Origin: Oceanospirillum sp047518265
GTDB taxonomy: Bacteria; Pseudomonadota; Gammaproteobacteria; Pseudomonadales; Halomonadaceae
Assembly: GCA_047518265.1 (NCBI GenBank)
Contig: JAKZRG010000022.1
Coordinates: 1 to 64,000, forward strand
Length of the DNA stretch: 64,000 nt
Reading direction: 5' to 3'
Shown in pieces: positions 1-9,525 of the stretch (the first letter of the stretch is position 1; each line of letters opens with the position of its first letter). Position numbers and translations under genes: made by a program. Under the pieces are notes generated by a model that made no database searches, was not told the DNA's origin, and was given only the letters and a program-made list of their open reading frames with translations.

Positions 1-1
1 C

Positions 2-1963
2 GACGATAATCTGGCCGAAGGAGAGGAAAGCTTTTTCCTAGCCTTAATGAATCTCGTCAACGGCAGTATTGACCAGGATCTTCTGGAAATTACGCTAAAT
101 GATGACGACGATGTCACCTTCAATACCGAGGATTTTAGCCCCAGTGTTGATGAAGACAATACCCTGGAAGCGAATATACAGGCGACCAATCTAGCCCCAG
201 GTATCACCGCCAGCTATGGCCTAACCACCCAAGCTCAAAATGGCACCGTGATCTTAGATAGCGATGGCGGTTATCAATACACTCCTAACGCCAATTACAA
301 CGGTAGCGATAGCTTCCAGGTGACCGCTACGACAGACCTAGGGACAGAGGAGCTGTTAACGCTAAACATCACTGTAGATTCGGTCAATGACGCTCCTGTA
401 TTTTCCGAAGCATCTATCAGTATCGAAACCAATGCCAATATTCCTATAGAGTCTTCGGTTAACGCCACCGATATCGACTCGTCAGAGCTCAGTTATAGTG
501 TGACCGAAGAAGCCAGTCAGGGCAGTGTAGTAATCGATGACCAAGGTAACTACACCTACACGCCGACAGATGGCTTTTCAGGCTCTGACAGTTTCATTAT
601 CACGGTAGACGACGGTAATGGTGGTACAGACAACATCACTATTCAAGTTACCGTCAATGACAGCCTGAATGAAGCACAACAGTTTAGTCGTACAGAAACG
701 GGCATTGATACGGATGCGATGCTATCACTAGGCGATACACCCAGCGAATCCTTGGAGTCCGATGAATACTGGTCAAATAACAACCTGACTTATAGTTTCA
801 ATCAGTCCATTCCTGACGAATATAACAACCCAGGCCTTGAATTAGACCTGACCGACTGGACACCACTATCCAGTGCCGCCGAATCCGCAGCAGAAGATGT
901 GATGTCAGCAGTGGAGACATTTACCGATCTAACTCTGACAGAAAACACTTCCGACAACGGAGATATCCGTTTTAATGCTATACAACAAACCGATGGGACC
1001 GCTGCCTTTGCCTACTATCCATCGCCCTCTGATATTGGCGGTGATATTTTTTTGGATTCATCGGCTCTATCAGCAGCAGAGTATCAACCCGGTGCCTATA
1101 CCTACCATACGTTGATTCATGAACTGGGTCATGCACTGGGTCTAAAACACTCCTTTGAGTCACCCAATGCAATAAACAATAATCTAGATAGTCTTGATTA
1201 CACCGTCATGTCCTATACCGAAGCCAGAAACCTTGTAGTCAATTTCGATTATGATGCGCAAAATACTTCAATTAGTGCAGATTATGAATGGGATGCCATG
1301 CCACAGTCTTTTTCAATACTAGATGTGGCAGCATTACAAGCTATCTATGGCGAAAACACGAACAGCGCTACTGGAGACAACAGCTATTCTCTAAGCTTTG
1401 ATGAGCAAACTTATCTAACAATATGGGATGCCGGTGGTGAAGATACTATTAATGTTTCAACCACCACAGGAAACAGCAATATTGACCTCAGATCCGGTCA
1501 GCTATCCTCTATTGATGTTCACACCATAGACGACCAGATTGCCGACACTCTGACTTGGCTTGATGATCAATCAGCTCCGGACTGGACGAGCTGGGTCACC
1601 GACGTTTACCAAGATGAAGCAACCAGCCTTTATACGGGGGAAAATAATCTGGCCATTGCTTATGGCGTTTGGATTGAAAATGTCATAACCGGCTCAGGTA
1701 ATGATGAAATACGTGACAATGCCATCGACAATAACATTCAGGCCGGCGCAGGCAATGATCTAATTCGTCTATATGAAGGAGGTTTAGATACCGTTGATGG
1801 AGGAAGCGGAGAGGATACCGTTGCCCTCAATACAACATCCAGCCAAGTAAGCATAGAAAGTTTAGGCGGAAACAGCTACCTGTTGTTAGGTGATGATTTC
1901 GCAGCTGAAATTATTGGCGTAGAAACCCTAAGTTTTACAGACACAGATATATCTCTTGCCTGA
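2..1963 (+). CDS. Secreted serralysin-like zinc metalloprotease, 5' end cut off
   Basis: The reading frame is open from base 2, so the gene begins upstream of the window; the ATG at 47 is internal. In order the protein shows the end of a Calx-beta-like domain (to about base 120), two cadherin/VCBS-like beta domains (about 130-660, each with a 'YTP..GF/YNGSDSF' core), then an M10 serralysin-type catalytic domain. The zinc motif HELGHALGLKH starts at base 1118, and the Met-turn VMSY lies near 1207. The C-terminus has a few RTX-type 'GxGND' units (about 1690-1830), typical of calcium-folded proteins secreted by type I systems. No signal peptide can be judged because the N-terminus is missing. 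The catalytic half closely resembles the next gene, so the two are tandem paralogues. Role (extracellular proteolysis) is inferred from the family. Confidence 0.85.
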   Translation, partial: DDNLAEGEESFFLALMNLVNGSIDQDLLEITLNDDDDVTFNTEDFSPSVDEDNTLEANIQATNLAPGITASYGLTTQAQNGTVILDSDGGYQYTPNANYNGSDSFQVTATTDLGTEELLTLNITVDSVNDAPVFSEASISIETNANIPIESSVNATDIDSSELSYSVTEEASQGSVVIDDQGNYTYTPTDGFSGSDSFIITVDDGNGGTDNITIQVTVNDSLNEAQQFSRTETGIDTDAMLSLGDTPSESLESDEYWSNNNLTYSFNQSIPDEYNNPGLELDLTDWTPLSSAAESAAEDVMSAVETFTDLTLTENTSDNGDIRFNAIQQTDGTAAFAYYPSPSDIGGDIFLDSSALSAAEYQPGAYTYHTLIHELGHALGLKHSFESPNAINNNLDSLDYTVMSYTEARNLVVNFDYDAQNTSISADYEWDAMPQSFSILDVAALQAIYGENTNSATGDNSYSLSFDEQTYLTIWDAGGEDTINVSTTTGNSNIDLRSGQLSSIDVHTIDDQIADTLTWLDDQSAPDWTSWVTDVYQDEATSLYTGENNLAIAYGVWIENVITGSGNDEIRDNAIDNNIQAGAGNDLIRLYEGGLDTVDGGSGEDTVALNTTSSQVSIESLGGNSYLLLGDDFAAEIIGVETLSFTDTDISLA

Positions 1964-2145
1964 TCAAACCGATCCAAAATATAGGTTAAACTTATAGAAA
2001 AGAATCAAGTTAAAACAGATGAGTGAGCCCTACGCTTAACGCCGTATCTGGAGTATGATTTTAAAACGCATCATCCAAAAAATAACCTGATAAAACGAAC
2101 ACTTAACGGTTCAACGCTCATATTTTGAGTCAATGGAGTTACATT

Positions 2146-3969
2146 ATGTCTGCTGCAAATTATTACGATACCGTTCAAAAAATCTATATCGCTTATTACG
2201 GTCGAGCGGCAGATCCTGGCGGTTTAGAGTACTGGGCCGATAGGCTTGATCAAGCGTCAGGAAATCTGAGTGAAATAATTGAAGCCTTTGCCAATTCAGC
2301 GGAATCAGAAGCCTTATTCGCCTCATCCACAGACGAAGAAAAAGTAACGGCTATCTATCAACAACTGTTTAACCGAGCCCCAGATTCAGGTGGATTAGCG
2401 TTCTACACGGGAAAGCTACAAACCGGAGAGATGACTCAAGCCACTATTATGTTAAACGTATTAGATGGTGCGAGAAATGAAGATGCTCTAATTATCGATA
2501 ATAAACTAGCCGCAGCAACTACTTTTACGACCACTCTAGAGCAAGATGATGCTACGGGTTTATATGCGGGTAATCTCGCCGCATCCCAAGTTAGAGAATG
2601 GCTATCAACAGTGAGTGAGACCAGTGATAGTCTAACAAATGCCACCAATAATCTATCACAATTAATACCTAATCTTGGCACAGGTGAAGCATTCAGTCGC
2701 GTTGAAACAGGTATTGATAGCACCGCCCAGCTATCCTTAGGTGATTCACCTATCCTCGCCCTAGAGTCCGACGAATATTGGGATAATACGGCATTAACCT
2801 ACAGCTTTAACCAATCTATACCTGATTATTATAACGACCCTGATTTGGAGTTGGACCTCACAGGTTGGACACCACTCTCTAGTGCGGCAGAAACAGCCAC
2901 CAGAGATATTATTACAAGTCTCGGAACCTTTTCAGGGTTAACCATCACAGAGGATACGGAGGGCAATGGTGATATTCGCTTTAATGCGCTTCAATTAAAC
3001 GATATTGGCGGCTTTGCTTACTACCCCTCTACATCTTCTATCGGAGGTGATGTTTTCTTAGATGCCGGAGACCAAATCACCAGCTCTTATCAGGCAGGTG
3101 ACTTTACCTATCACACCGTTATTCACGAATTAGGCCATGCCCTTGGTTTAAAGCACTCTTTTGAAGAGCCTAACAAGCTGTCCGACGAGCTGGAAAATGC
3201 CGACTATACGGTAATGTCCTATACCGAAGCCCGTAATCTAAGAGCCGAATTTGAATACAAACCTGAGACCTTAGAAATCTTTGTAGAATATAACTATCGT
3301 GCAATGCCAAGCACATTCTCTATCTTAGATGTCGCTGCACTACAAGCTATTTACGGTACAGATACAACCAATAACACCGAAGATAATAGCTATTCTCTGA
3401 CTTACGAAGATCACTCCTATCTCACTATTTGGGATGCAGGAGGTGAAGATACCATCAATGTGTCGACCACCACGGGTAACAGCCAAATCGATCTAAGATC
3501 GGGTCAACTATCTTCAGTAGACATCAAAACTATTGATCAACAAATTAGTGACACGATTACCTGGTTAGAAGAACAAAATGCACCAGACTTCACTGACTGG
3601 GTAAACGAAGTCTATCAGGATCAAACAGCCAACCTTTACACCGGAGAAAATAACCTAGCAATTGCTTACGGTGTTTGGATTGAAAACGCTTTCACTGGAT
3701 CTGGAGATGATGAGATACGCGATAACGCCGTGAATAATAATATTCAAACTGGGGCAGGCAACGATCTGATTCAGTTATATGGCGGCGGACTGGATACCGT
3801 AGATGCCGGAACAGGTAGCGATACCGTTCAACTTAATACCAGCTCCGATCAGGTACAGGTAGAAGCAATGGAAAACGGAGGTTATCTATTACTAGGTACT
3901 GATTTTGCCGCCGAGATTATCGGCGTAGAAACCCTGCTATTTACAGATACCAGTTTAACTCTAGCTTAA
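2146..3969 (+). CDS. DUF4214 + serralysin-like metalloprotease
   Basis: A 607-residue protein. The start is placed at ATG 2146 because GGAG (2135-2138) sits 7 nt upstream; a TTG at 2125 is a poorer choice. Residues 1-75 are a DUF4214 domain ('YYGRAADPGGLEYW'), with a second degenerate copy following. After about residue 185 comes an M10 catalytic domain with HELGHALGLKH from His327, a VMSY Met-turn, and a short RTX-like C-terminus ('GAGNDLI'). No Sec signal peptide is visible; the RTX end suggests type I secretion, although no transporter genes are in the window. From residue 185 on it is closely similar to the upstream gene, while the N-terminal modules are unrelated, so one catalytic unit has been joined to two different adaptors. 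Confidence 0.85.
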   Translation: MSAANYYDTVQKIYIAYYGRAADPGGLEYWADRLDQASGNLSEIIEAFANSAESEALFASSTDEEKVTAIYQQLFNRAPDSGGLAFYTGKLQTGEMTQATIMLNVLDGARNEDALIIDNKLAAATTFTTTLEQDDATGLYAGNLAASQVREWLSTVSETSDSLTNATNNLSQLIPNLGTGEAFSRVETGIDSTAQLSLGDSPILALESDEYWDNTALTYSFNQSIPDYYNDPDLELDLTGWTPLSSAAETATRDIITSLGTFSGLTITEDTEGNGDIRFNALQLNDIGGFAYYPSTSSIGGDVFLDAGDQITSSYQAGDFTYHTVIHELGHALGLKHSFEEPNKLSDELENADYTVMSYTEARNLRAEFEYKPETLEIFVEYNYRAMPSTFSILDVAALQAIYGTDTTNNTEDNSYSLTYEDHSYLTIWDAGGEDTINVSTTTGNSQIDLRSGQLSSVDIKTIDQQISDTITWLEEQNAPDFTDWVNEVYQDQTANLYTGENNLAIAYGVWIENAFTGSGDDEIRDNAVNNNIQTGAGNDLIQLYGGGLDTVDAGTGSDTVQLNTSSDQVQVEAMENGGYLLLGTDFAAEIIGVETLLFTDTSLTLA

Positions 3970-4002
3970 CAATTCAGTAAAAAATAGGCAGGCTCAAAAA
4001 AT

Positions 4003-4022
4003 AACTGTATATTTAAACATGT
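4003..4022 (+). promoter_or_regulatory. Probable LexA (SOS) box of umuDC
   Basis: AACTGTATATTTAAACATGT matches the LexA pattern CTGT-N8-ACAG with one mismatch (ACAT for ACAG) and has the usual AT-rich centre. It ends 28 nt before the umuD ATG, the expected place for an SOS operator. Confidence 0.6.
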
Positions 4023-4050
4023 TTATTTATTCAGTTATTTGAGTCCTATT

Positions 4051-4479
4051 ATGGAAATCGACATTATTGGCCAAGCCTATACTTCTGCAGAGAAAAGCAG
4101 CATAGGCAGCAGCTCTCATCATAAGCATTCAGGGTTTCCTTCTCCTGCGGATAGCTATATTGAACCCAGTTTAGATTTAAATCAGCAGCTAATACGCCAT
4201 CCTTCAGCCACCTTTATGATGCGAGTACAGGGTGATGGCATGGCAAACGCAGGCATACAAGAGGGCGATCTATTAGTGGTTGACCGTGCTCTACAACCTA
4301 TTTCAGGTAAGGTCGTTATTGCTGCTGTTAATGGCGAACTCACCGTCAAACGACTCGTGCAGCATTCAGGTTTATTTTGGCTACAACCGGATAACCCGAA
4401 CTATCACTCTATTCCATTAAATGATGAGAATGAGTGTTTTGTTTGGGGTGTCGTGGCTCACGTTATCCACTCTTTTTGA
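4051..4479 (+). CDS. umuD: UmuD-like protein with catalytic serine replaced
   Basis: A 142-residue S24-family protein colinear with E. coli UmuD ('GFPSPADSY', 'DLNQQLIRHPSATF', 'GDLLVVDRAL'). UmuD normally cuts itself between Cys24 and Gly25 using Ser60 and Lys97, and UmuD' then forms DNA polymerase V with UmuC. Here the lysine is kept (Lys100 in 'ELTVKRL'), but the serine position in the GDSM motif reads GDGM (Gly63, codon GGC), and the cleavage site is Ser27-Gly28. Self-cleavage by the usual mechanism therefore looks impossible. ATG 4051 is chosen over an upstream TTG at 4039. It is followed after 13 nt by umuC, and a LexA box lies upstream. Confidence 0.85.
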   Translation: MEIDIIGQAYTSAEKSSIGSSSHHKHSGFPSPADSYIEPSLDLNQQLIRHPSATFMMRVQGDGMANAGIQEGDLLVVDRALQPISGKVVIAAVNGELTVKRLVQHSGLFWLQPDNPNYHSIPLNDENECFVWGVVAHVIHSF

Positions 4480-4492
4480 GTCAAAAAATATA

Positions 4493-5830
4493 ATGAAAGA
4501 AGCCCGTTCTAGTGCATTTCCAACAAATACAAATCAAAACAGTCGTTTAGTTGCTTTGGTTGACTGTAATAATTTTTACGCTTCTTGTGAGCGCGTATTT
4601 GAACCTGCACTCATCGGCCGACCTGTTGGGGTTTTATCCAACAATGACGGCTGTATTATTGCCCGATCAGCAGAGCTTAAAGCGCTGAATATAGAAATGA
4701 CAACACCGGCTTTCCAAGTTTATCCATTACAAAAACGTTTAGGTATTATCTTACGCTCATCAAATTATGCTCTATACGGTGATTTATCCGCTCGTGTTAT
4801 GCAGGTATTAGAAAATTTTAGCCCTAATGTGGAACGTTATTCCATAGATGAGGCTTTTCTGGATATCGGCGGCATGCAATGTTCTGCAGATCACTTGTGC
4901 CAACAAATCGCCAGCCAAGTCCCTATCCATACAGGAATCCCTGTATCCGTTGGCGCAGCACCAAGCAAAACTCTGGCTAAAATTGCCAGCCACCTAGCAA
5001 AAAAACAGCCAGGCCGTAATAACATCTGCATCTTTGCACACGCAGATGACCCAGAACTACTGATCTGGTTGAAATCTCTGCCTATTGAGGAAATTTGGGG
5101 CATTGGTCGTCGTTTGGGACAAAAGCTCAGACAAGTAGGTATAGAAACAGCATTACAGCTACGAGAAGCTAATCATCGCTGGTTAAAGAGAAGCTTTAGC
5201 GTGCAAGTAGAACGTACGGCTCTGGAATTAAGAGGAGTCTCTTGTATCCATATTGATGATGCCCCAGAGCCTAAACAAAATATTATGTGTTCACGCTCTT
5301 TTAGTAAAAGCACCAATAGTTTATCAGAACTAAAAGAAGCCATACGCTTCCACTGTCAAAACGCCTGTGAAAAGCTACGCCAACAAAACAGTCTCGCACA
5401 AGCCGTTTTGATCAGCATTCGTACCAATAACAATCGCTTTGCTCCCCAGCATAAAGAAGCCAGAGCCTATGCCTTTCCTCAAGCCAGTGATGATACAAGC
5501 CTGATAATTAAATATGCACAAGAACAACTGGAACAACTGCATCAACCAGGCTGTTTCTATCAAAAAGCAGGTGTCATGTTATTGGATTTAATGCCCTATC
5601 GCCCCATGCAGCTGGGATTATTTCAAACAGAACAACCCAATACGAACAGAACAGAGGCCAAAAGACGTCAATTAATGCAAACAATGGATGCGCTGAATAA
5701 CAAAATGGGAAAACAAGCCGTTGGATTTGGTTTGGCACGGCAAGAGGCTGACTGGCAGATGAAAATGGCACACCGTTCGCCACGCTATACCACTTGCTGG
5801 AATGAGATCCCTCAGGTAAAGGCAAAATAG
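4493..5830 (+). CDS. umuC: DNA polymerase V catalytic subunit UmuC
   Basis: A Y-family translesion polymerase of 445 residues. The palm motif 'DCNNFYASCE', 'LSNNDGCIIARS' and the catalytic 'YSIDEAFLD' are intact. The helix-hairpin-helix region ('IWGIGRRLGQKL'), the little finger domain ('CSRSFSK') and the C-terminal 'SPRYTT' typical of UmuC are all present. The start is ATG 4493, 13 nt after umuD; the open frame reaches further back but would overlap umuD. It should copy past DNA lesions during SOS. Its partner UmuD here lacks its catalytic serine, so how the polymerase is activated is open. Confidence 0.93.
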   Translation: MKEARSSAFPTNTNQNSRLVALVDCNNFYASCERVFEPALIGRPVGVLSNNDGCIIARSAELKALNIEMTTPAFQVYPLQKRLGIILRSSNYALYGDLSARVMQVLENFSPNVERYSIDEAFLDIGGMQCSADHLCQQIASQVPIHTGIPVSVGAAPSKTLAKIASHLAKKQPGRNNICIFAHADDPELLIWLKSLPIEEIWGIGRRLGQKLRQVGIETALQLREANHRWLKRSFSVQVERTALELRGVSCIHIDDAPEPKQNIMCSRSFSKSTNSLSELKEAIRFHCQNACEKLRQQNSLAQAVLISIRTNNNRFAPQHKEARAYAFPQASDDTSLIIKYAQEQLEQLHQPGCFYQKAGVMLLDLMPYRPMQLGLFQTEQPNTNRTEAKRRQLMQTMDALNNKMGKQAVGFGLARQEADWQMKMAHRSPRYTTCWNEIPQVKAK

Positions 5831-5861
5831 CGGTATAGAAAGCAGATAAATGAGTCCGTTA

Positions 5862-7058
5862 CTATCTGGCTAAAGAACCTAAATCTGCCGCTAGCACTAC
5901 TCTATCCCGGCCTTCATCTTTTGCTTTATATAAGGCCTCATCAATCAAGCTGATGGATGACTGTACATCGACTAACACCTCCCCCAAGCCCGCGCTAGAT
6001 GTAAAACGAAGCTCACCGCTAGCAGACTCAAGTACCTGTTGACGGCAATCATCTAAAACTCGTTGCACCACTTTTTGGGCTTCATCTACCGAGGTTTCAG
6101 GTAGAGCAATAATAAACTCCTCACCACCAAAACGAGCAATAATATCGGTAGTACGTAACTCTTGACGCAATAAGTCAGCAAATACAACCAGTACTTTGTC
6201 GCCGGCCAAATGACCATGATTGTCATTAATCTGTTTAAACAGATCAAGATCGAATAGAGCCATTGATAGCGATCGATCATAACGTTCGGAACGACTGAGC
6301 TCCGTTTCCACTTGTGTCATAAAGGAACGTCGATTGAGTAAGCCTGTCAAAGAATCTGTTGTTGCTTGTTCGAAAAGTTTTAATTGCATATGCAATTGAG
6401 ATAACTGAGCCCAGATCGCAATGGCCATGATCGCACTGAGTAGCCATAAGTTATTTAATGAGGCAAGAGAAAAAATCTGTAAACGTATCACCTCATCCAT
6501 CGACAGAGTAAAAATGGTAAAGAAAGCCAACAACGCACCTTCTTTCAACGTAAGAGGAAAAACACAATGAGTCGCAATAATGAGAAAAGGCAAAAAAGTG
6601 TAGGATGCTAGATGCTCATCATCCAGATAATCCCCTAGAATAAACTGCGTCGATAGATGAAATAATGCAGGCATGACCATTAATACAATCAATCGCCTTC
6701 GCGCTTTTTCCAGAGAATGAACAAAAGATGCTCGAATCCATAGGGTCAACAATGACAAAGAAAACAGAACTCGTGCTACTACGATATCTAAAAATACCTC
6801 GCTAGGTAAAATCAGGTAATCGATAGGAATCCATAAAGGCGTTAAGATTGAAAACAGAAGCGCTAATAAGCGTATCCGCGTATTGATATGCTCGGCACGC
6901 AACAGATCAAAATCCGAAGGATGAGCTCGGGCTCCCAACAATTCATCACCACGAAACAGCTCAAATAAATGTCGGATACGCTGTCCTAGCGACTGTGATT
7001 CAAAGTCAGTCAATATGGTATCCCTTTGCATAGCGTTATCATTCACCAGAGCTGTCAT
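5862..7058 (-). CDS. Membrane diguanylate cyclase (GGDEF)
   Basis: A 398-residue protein. Residues about 60-215 hold roughly six hydrophobic segments with no recognised sensor domain, followed by a short helical linker and a C-terminal GGDEF domain (about 230-390). The active-site loop is RFGGEEF, and an inhibitory I-site (RTTD, five residues before GGEEF) is present, so it should make cyclic di-GMP and be feedback-inhibited. It is convergent with umuC and stands alone. The membrane part is unlike named sensor families I can recognise; the signal is unknown. Confidence 0.9.
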   Translation of the reverse strand: MTALVNDNAMQRDTILTDFESQSLGQRIRHLFELFRGDELLGARAHPSDFDLLRAEHINTRIRLLALLFSILTPLWIPIDYLILPSEVFLDIVVARVLFSLSLLTLWIRASFVHSLEKARRRLIVLMVMPALFHLSTQFILGDYLDDEHLASYTFLPFLIIATHCVFPLTLKEGALLAFFTIFTLSMDEVIRLQIFSLASLNNLWLLSAIMAIAIWAQLSQLHMQLKLFEQATTDSLTGLLNRRSFMTQVETELSRSERYDRSLSMALFDLDLFKQINDNHGHLAGDKVLVVFADLLRQELRTTDIIARFGGEEFIIALPETSVDEAQKVVQRVLDDCRQQVLESASGELRFTSSAGLGEVLVDVQSSISLIDEALYKAKDEGRDRVVLAADLGSLAR

Positions 7059-7379
7059 TAAAATAAACGTCGCATAATGACAAATTCAGCAAAAATGATC
7101 CATTAATCAAGCGGTTAATTATATGACAAAGATCATGTTTAGTCAGCCTAAAGTCGCTTTTCATACCCTTCTTAAAAAGAATTTTGTCCGTACAGTTCAA
7201 AAAATTGGAATAAATGTCATTATAACGCTACGAAGACCTGTTGTTATTCCACAAACATATGTATCATTTTGTAAAAATAAAAATTAAACAGCAGCTTGTT
7301 TTTCATTGCTAAGCATTTGCATGCAGTAATGAAAGATTAGTCTGTTGACTCTCATACAGTTAAAGGACACCTGTAGCAC
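7059..7379. other. Intergenic region, divergent promoters, no gene seen
   Basis: An AT-rich 321-bp gap between two divergent signalling genes. It must hold promoters for both, but I found no clear operator, repeat or small gene in it. Confidence 0.4.
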
Positions 7380-8375
7380 ATGACTACCCCCATCGTCATT
7401 TGTGATGACTCTAGTTTTGCGCGTAAACAGATGGCTCGTTCACTGCCTGGCGGCTGGGATGTTGAAATCAGCTTTGCAGCAAACGGAAAGGAAGCCATTG
7501 AAGCCATTAAAGCGGGCAAAGGCGACATTCTATTTCTGGATTTAAATATGCCGGTTATGGATGGCTATGAAGTTTTGGAAGCTGTTCGCAAAGAAGACCT
7601 GCCTACGATGGTATTGGTCGTCTCTGGGGATATTCAACCAGAAGCCCATAAGAGAGTCACATCACTTGGTGCACTAGACTTTATTAAAAAGCCTGTCACC
7701 ACAGAAAAGATTACTGAACTTCTGACTCAATTTGGCATTATAAGTAGCTCTCAGCCTCAGTCTGAAAGTGAACTGGCTCGCTTTGATGATCAAGACGTTG
7801 CCCTGACCGATTTAGTACAAGAGGTGGTCAATGTATCCATGGGCCAAGCAGGCAGCCAACTGGCCAGCCTGTTAAACACCTTTATTCATTTACCTGTACC
7901 CAAGGTATATCTGACTCAATATAAAAATCTGCAGCACACCTTAGCCTCTAAAAATGCAGTATCGCTTACAGGTGTGACTCAAGGGTTAAACGGTTCAGGC
8001 ATTGCTGGTGAAGCCGTATTATTAGTTGGGGATGATAGCTTCCCTCACATGGCCCAGCTGATGCAATATGATCAGAATGAAACTGACAATAATGATCTTG
8101 AAGTACTGATGGATCTATCAGGCATCTTAATTGGCGCATGTTTGAATGGCATTGCCGAACAACTGGATCTAGAACTGAGTTATAGCCACCCCGTTATTTT
8201 AGGCCGAAAGCAGCCTTTAGCCCCCCTATTAGGCGATCATGCCAGCGAACAACAAGTTTTAGCCATTGAAATTGATTACAGCATTCCTGATCATAAAGTC
8301 GAGTGTGATTTGATTCTCATCCTAACGGAAGATTCTATACCGGCACTATCGGAGCGTGCGGGGTACCTGAAATGA
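7380..8375 (+). CDS. Response regulator with C-terminal CheC/CheX-like domain
   Basis: A 331-residue two-domain protein. Residues 1-120 form a receiver domain: acidic pair 'CDDS', phosphoacceptor in 'ILFLDLNMPVMDG', and 'KKP' near 103-105. Residues about 140-331 resemble CheC/CheX phosphatases ('VGDDSFPHMAQLM', 'LSGILIGACLNGIAEQL'). CheC helices usually carry paired Glu and Asn residues for dephosphorylation; I do not see both in the expected places, so phosphatase activity is doubtful. The stop overlaps the start of the next gene (ATGA), so the two are translationally coupled, and the regulator probably controls that diguanylate cyclase. Confidence 0.85.
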   Translation: MTTPIVICDDSSFARKQMARSLPGGWDVEISFAANGKEAIEAIKAGKGDILFLDLNMPVMDGYEVLEAVRKEDLPTMVLVVSGDIQPEAHKRVTSLGALDFIKKPVTTEKITELLTQFGIISSSQPQSESELARFDDQDVALTDLVQEVVNVSMGQAGSQLASLLNTFIHLPVPKVYLTQYKNLQHTLASKNAVSLTGVTQGLNGSGIAGEAVLLVGDDSFPHMAQLMQYDQNETDNNDLEVLMDLSGILIGACLNGIAEQLDLELSYSHPVILGRKQPLAPLLGDHASEQQVLAIEIDYSIPDHKVECDLILILTEDSIPALSERAGYLK

Positions 8376-9355
8376 CATTACAATCAAGTGAATTAGATAT
8401 GACAGGTCTGCATTGGATGATGCAGATGCTGCAGACCGTAGATGTGGGTTTAGTCGTACTGGATAGAGAAAACAATATCCAGCTATGGAATAGCTTTATG
8501 GAAAACCATAGCGGTATTCGTACATCTAAGGCTCGGGATGAAAATCTCTTTTCTCTGTTTCCTGATCTCCCCCAAGCTTGGTTAAGCCGTAAAATTCAAT
8601 CCGTTTTTACCTTGGATAGCCGAGCTTATTCTACATGGGAACAAAGACCTTACTTATTCAAATTCAAGAGCTATCGCCCCCTGACAGGTAAGTCGGATTT
8701 GATGTATCAAAACATCACCATAATACCGCTTACAGGAATAGATAAGACAGTTACTCACGCCTGCATCCTAATTTACGATGTAACAGACATTGCCACAGGT
8801 AAACTCGAACTCGAAAAGGCCAATAATGAGCTGGCCCGCCTTAGCCGAACAGATCGACTCACAGGACTGAATAACAGAGGTCACTGGGAAGAATGTCTTG
8901 GTCAAGAATACCGTCGCTGTAAACGTACTCACGGTGTTTCTTCTTTGATCATGTTTGATATCGATCACTTCAAAAAAGTCAACGATACCTACGGTCACCA
9001 AGCCGGTGATGAAGTCATTCGCGTGGTTTCCAACACCTTACTACAGATGCAGCGAGAGACTGATATCTCTGGCCGTTATGGTGGTGAAGAGTTTGGCATT
9101 ATCCTTCCTGATACCACGGCCCAAGAAGCCTTAATCATGGCGGATCGCTTGCGTGAACATATCGCTGCAAGTCCTGTTACATATGAAGATCAAGTCATCC
9201 AGTTCACAATTAGCCTAGGTATTCGTGAATTTAGCGATGATCTGTCCGACCATACTCAATGGCTAGAACATTCCGATCAAGCGCTTTACCAATCAAAACG
9301 TGGTGGTCGTAATCAGACTAATATATTTCAGTCCGATGAAGTAACAAGCCAGTAG
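8372..9355 (+). CDS. PAS-GGDEF diguanylate cyclase
   Basis: A 327-residue soluble protein with an N-terminal PAS-like domain (about 20-140; 'VGLVVLDRENNIQLWNSFM') and a GGDEF domain (about 155-320). The catalytic loop is GRYGGEEF and an I-site RETD lies five residues before it, so cyclic di-GMP synthesis with product inhibition is expected. It has no membrane segment. Its ATG overlaps the stop of the preceding response regulator by four bases, which implies that the pair acts as one phospho-signal to cyclic-di-GMP module. A strong terminator follows. Confidence 0.9.
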   Translation: MTLQSSELDMTGLHWMMQMLQTVDVGLVVLDRENNIQLWNSFMENHSGIRTSKARDENLFSLFPDLPQAWLSRKIQSVFTLDSRAYSTWEQRPYLFKFKSYRPLTGKSDLMYQNITIIPLTGIDKTVTHACILIYDVTDIATGKLELEKANNELARLSRTDRLTGLNNRGHWEECLGQEYRRCKRTHGVSSLIMFDIDHFKKVNDTYGHQAGDEVIRVVSNTLLQMQRETDISGRYGGEEFGIILPDTTAQEALIMADRLREHIAASPVTYEDQVIQFTISLGIREFSDDLSDHTQWLEHSDQALYQSKRGGRNQTNIFQSDEVTSQ

Positions 9356-9410
9356 ACGACACATAAATCAACCGAGCAGAAGATTTCGTCAACATACTGA
9401 AAATCAATAA

Positions 9411-9447
9411 AAAAAGCGGATAGAATTATTTTCTATCCGCTTTTTTT
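9411..9447 (+). terminator. Rho-independent terminator
   Basis: A perfect 11-bp stem (AGCGGATAGAA, 9415-9425, with its complement at 9431-9441) around a TTATT loop, flanked by A and T runs. It ends the response regulator/GGDEF operon. Confidence 0.9.
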
Positions 9448-9525
9448 ATTTACACTCGGAAACAACTGCATCAGAAAATCTGTCCTACACTAAAGTCATG
9501 CATTCTGGGGGAAAGGAGAGACTTC

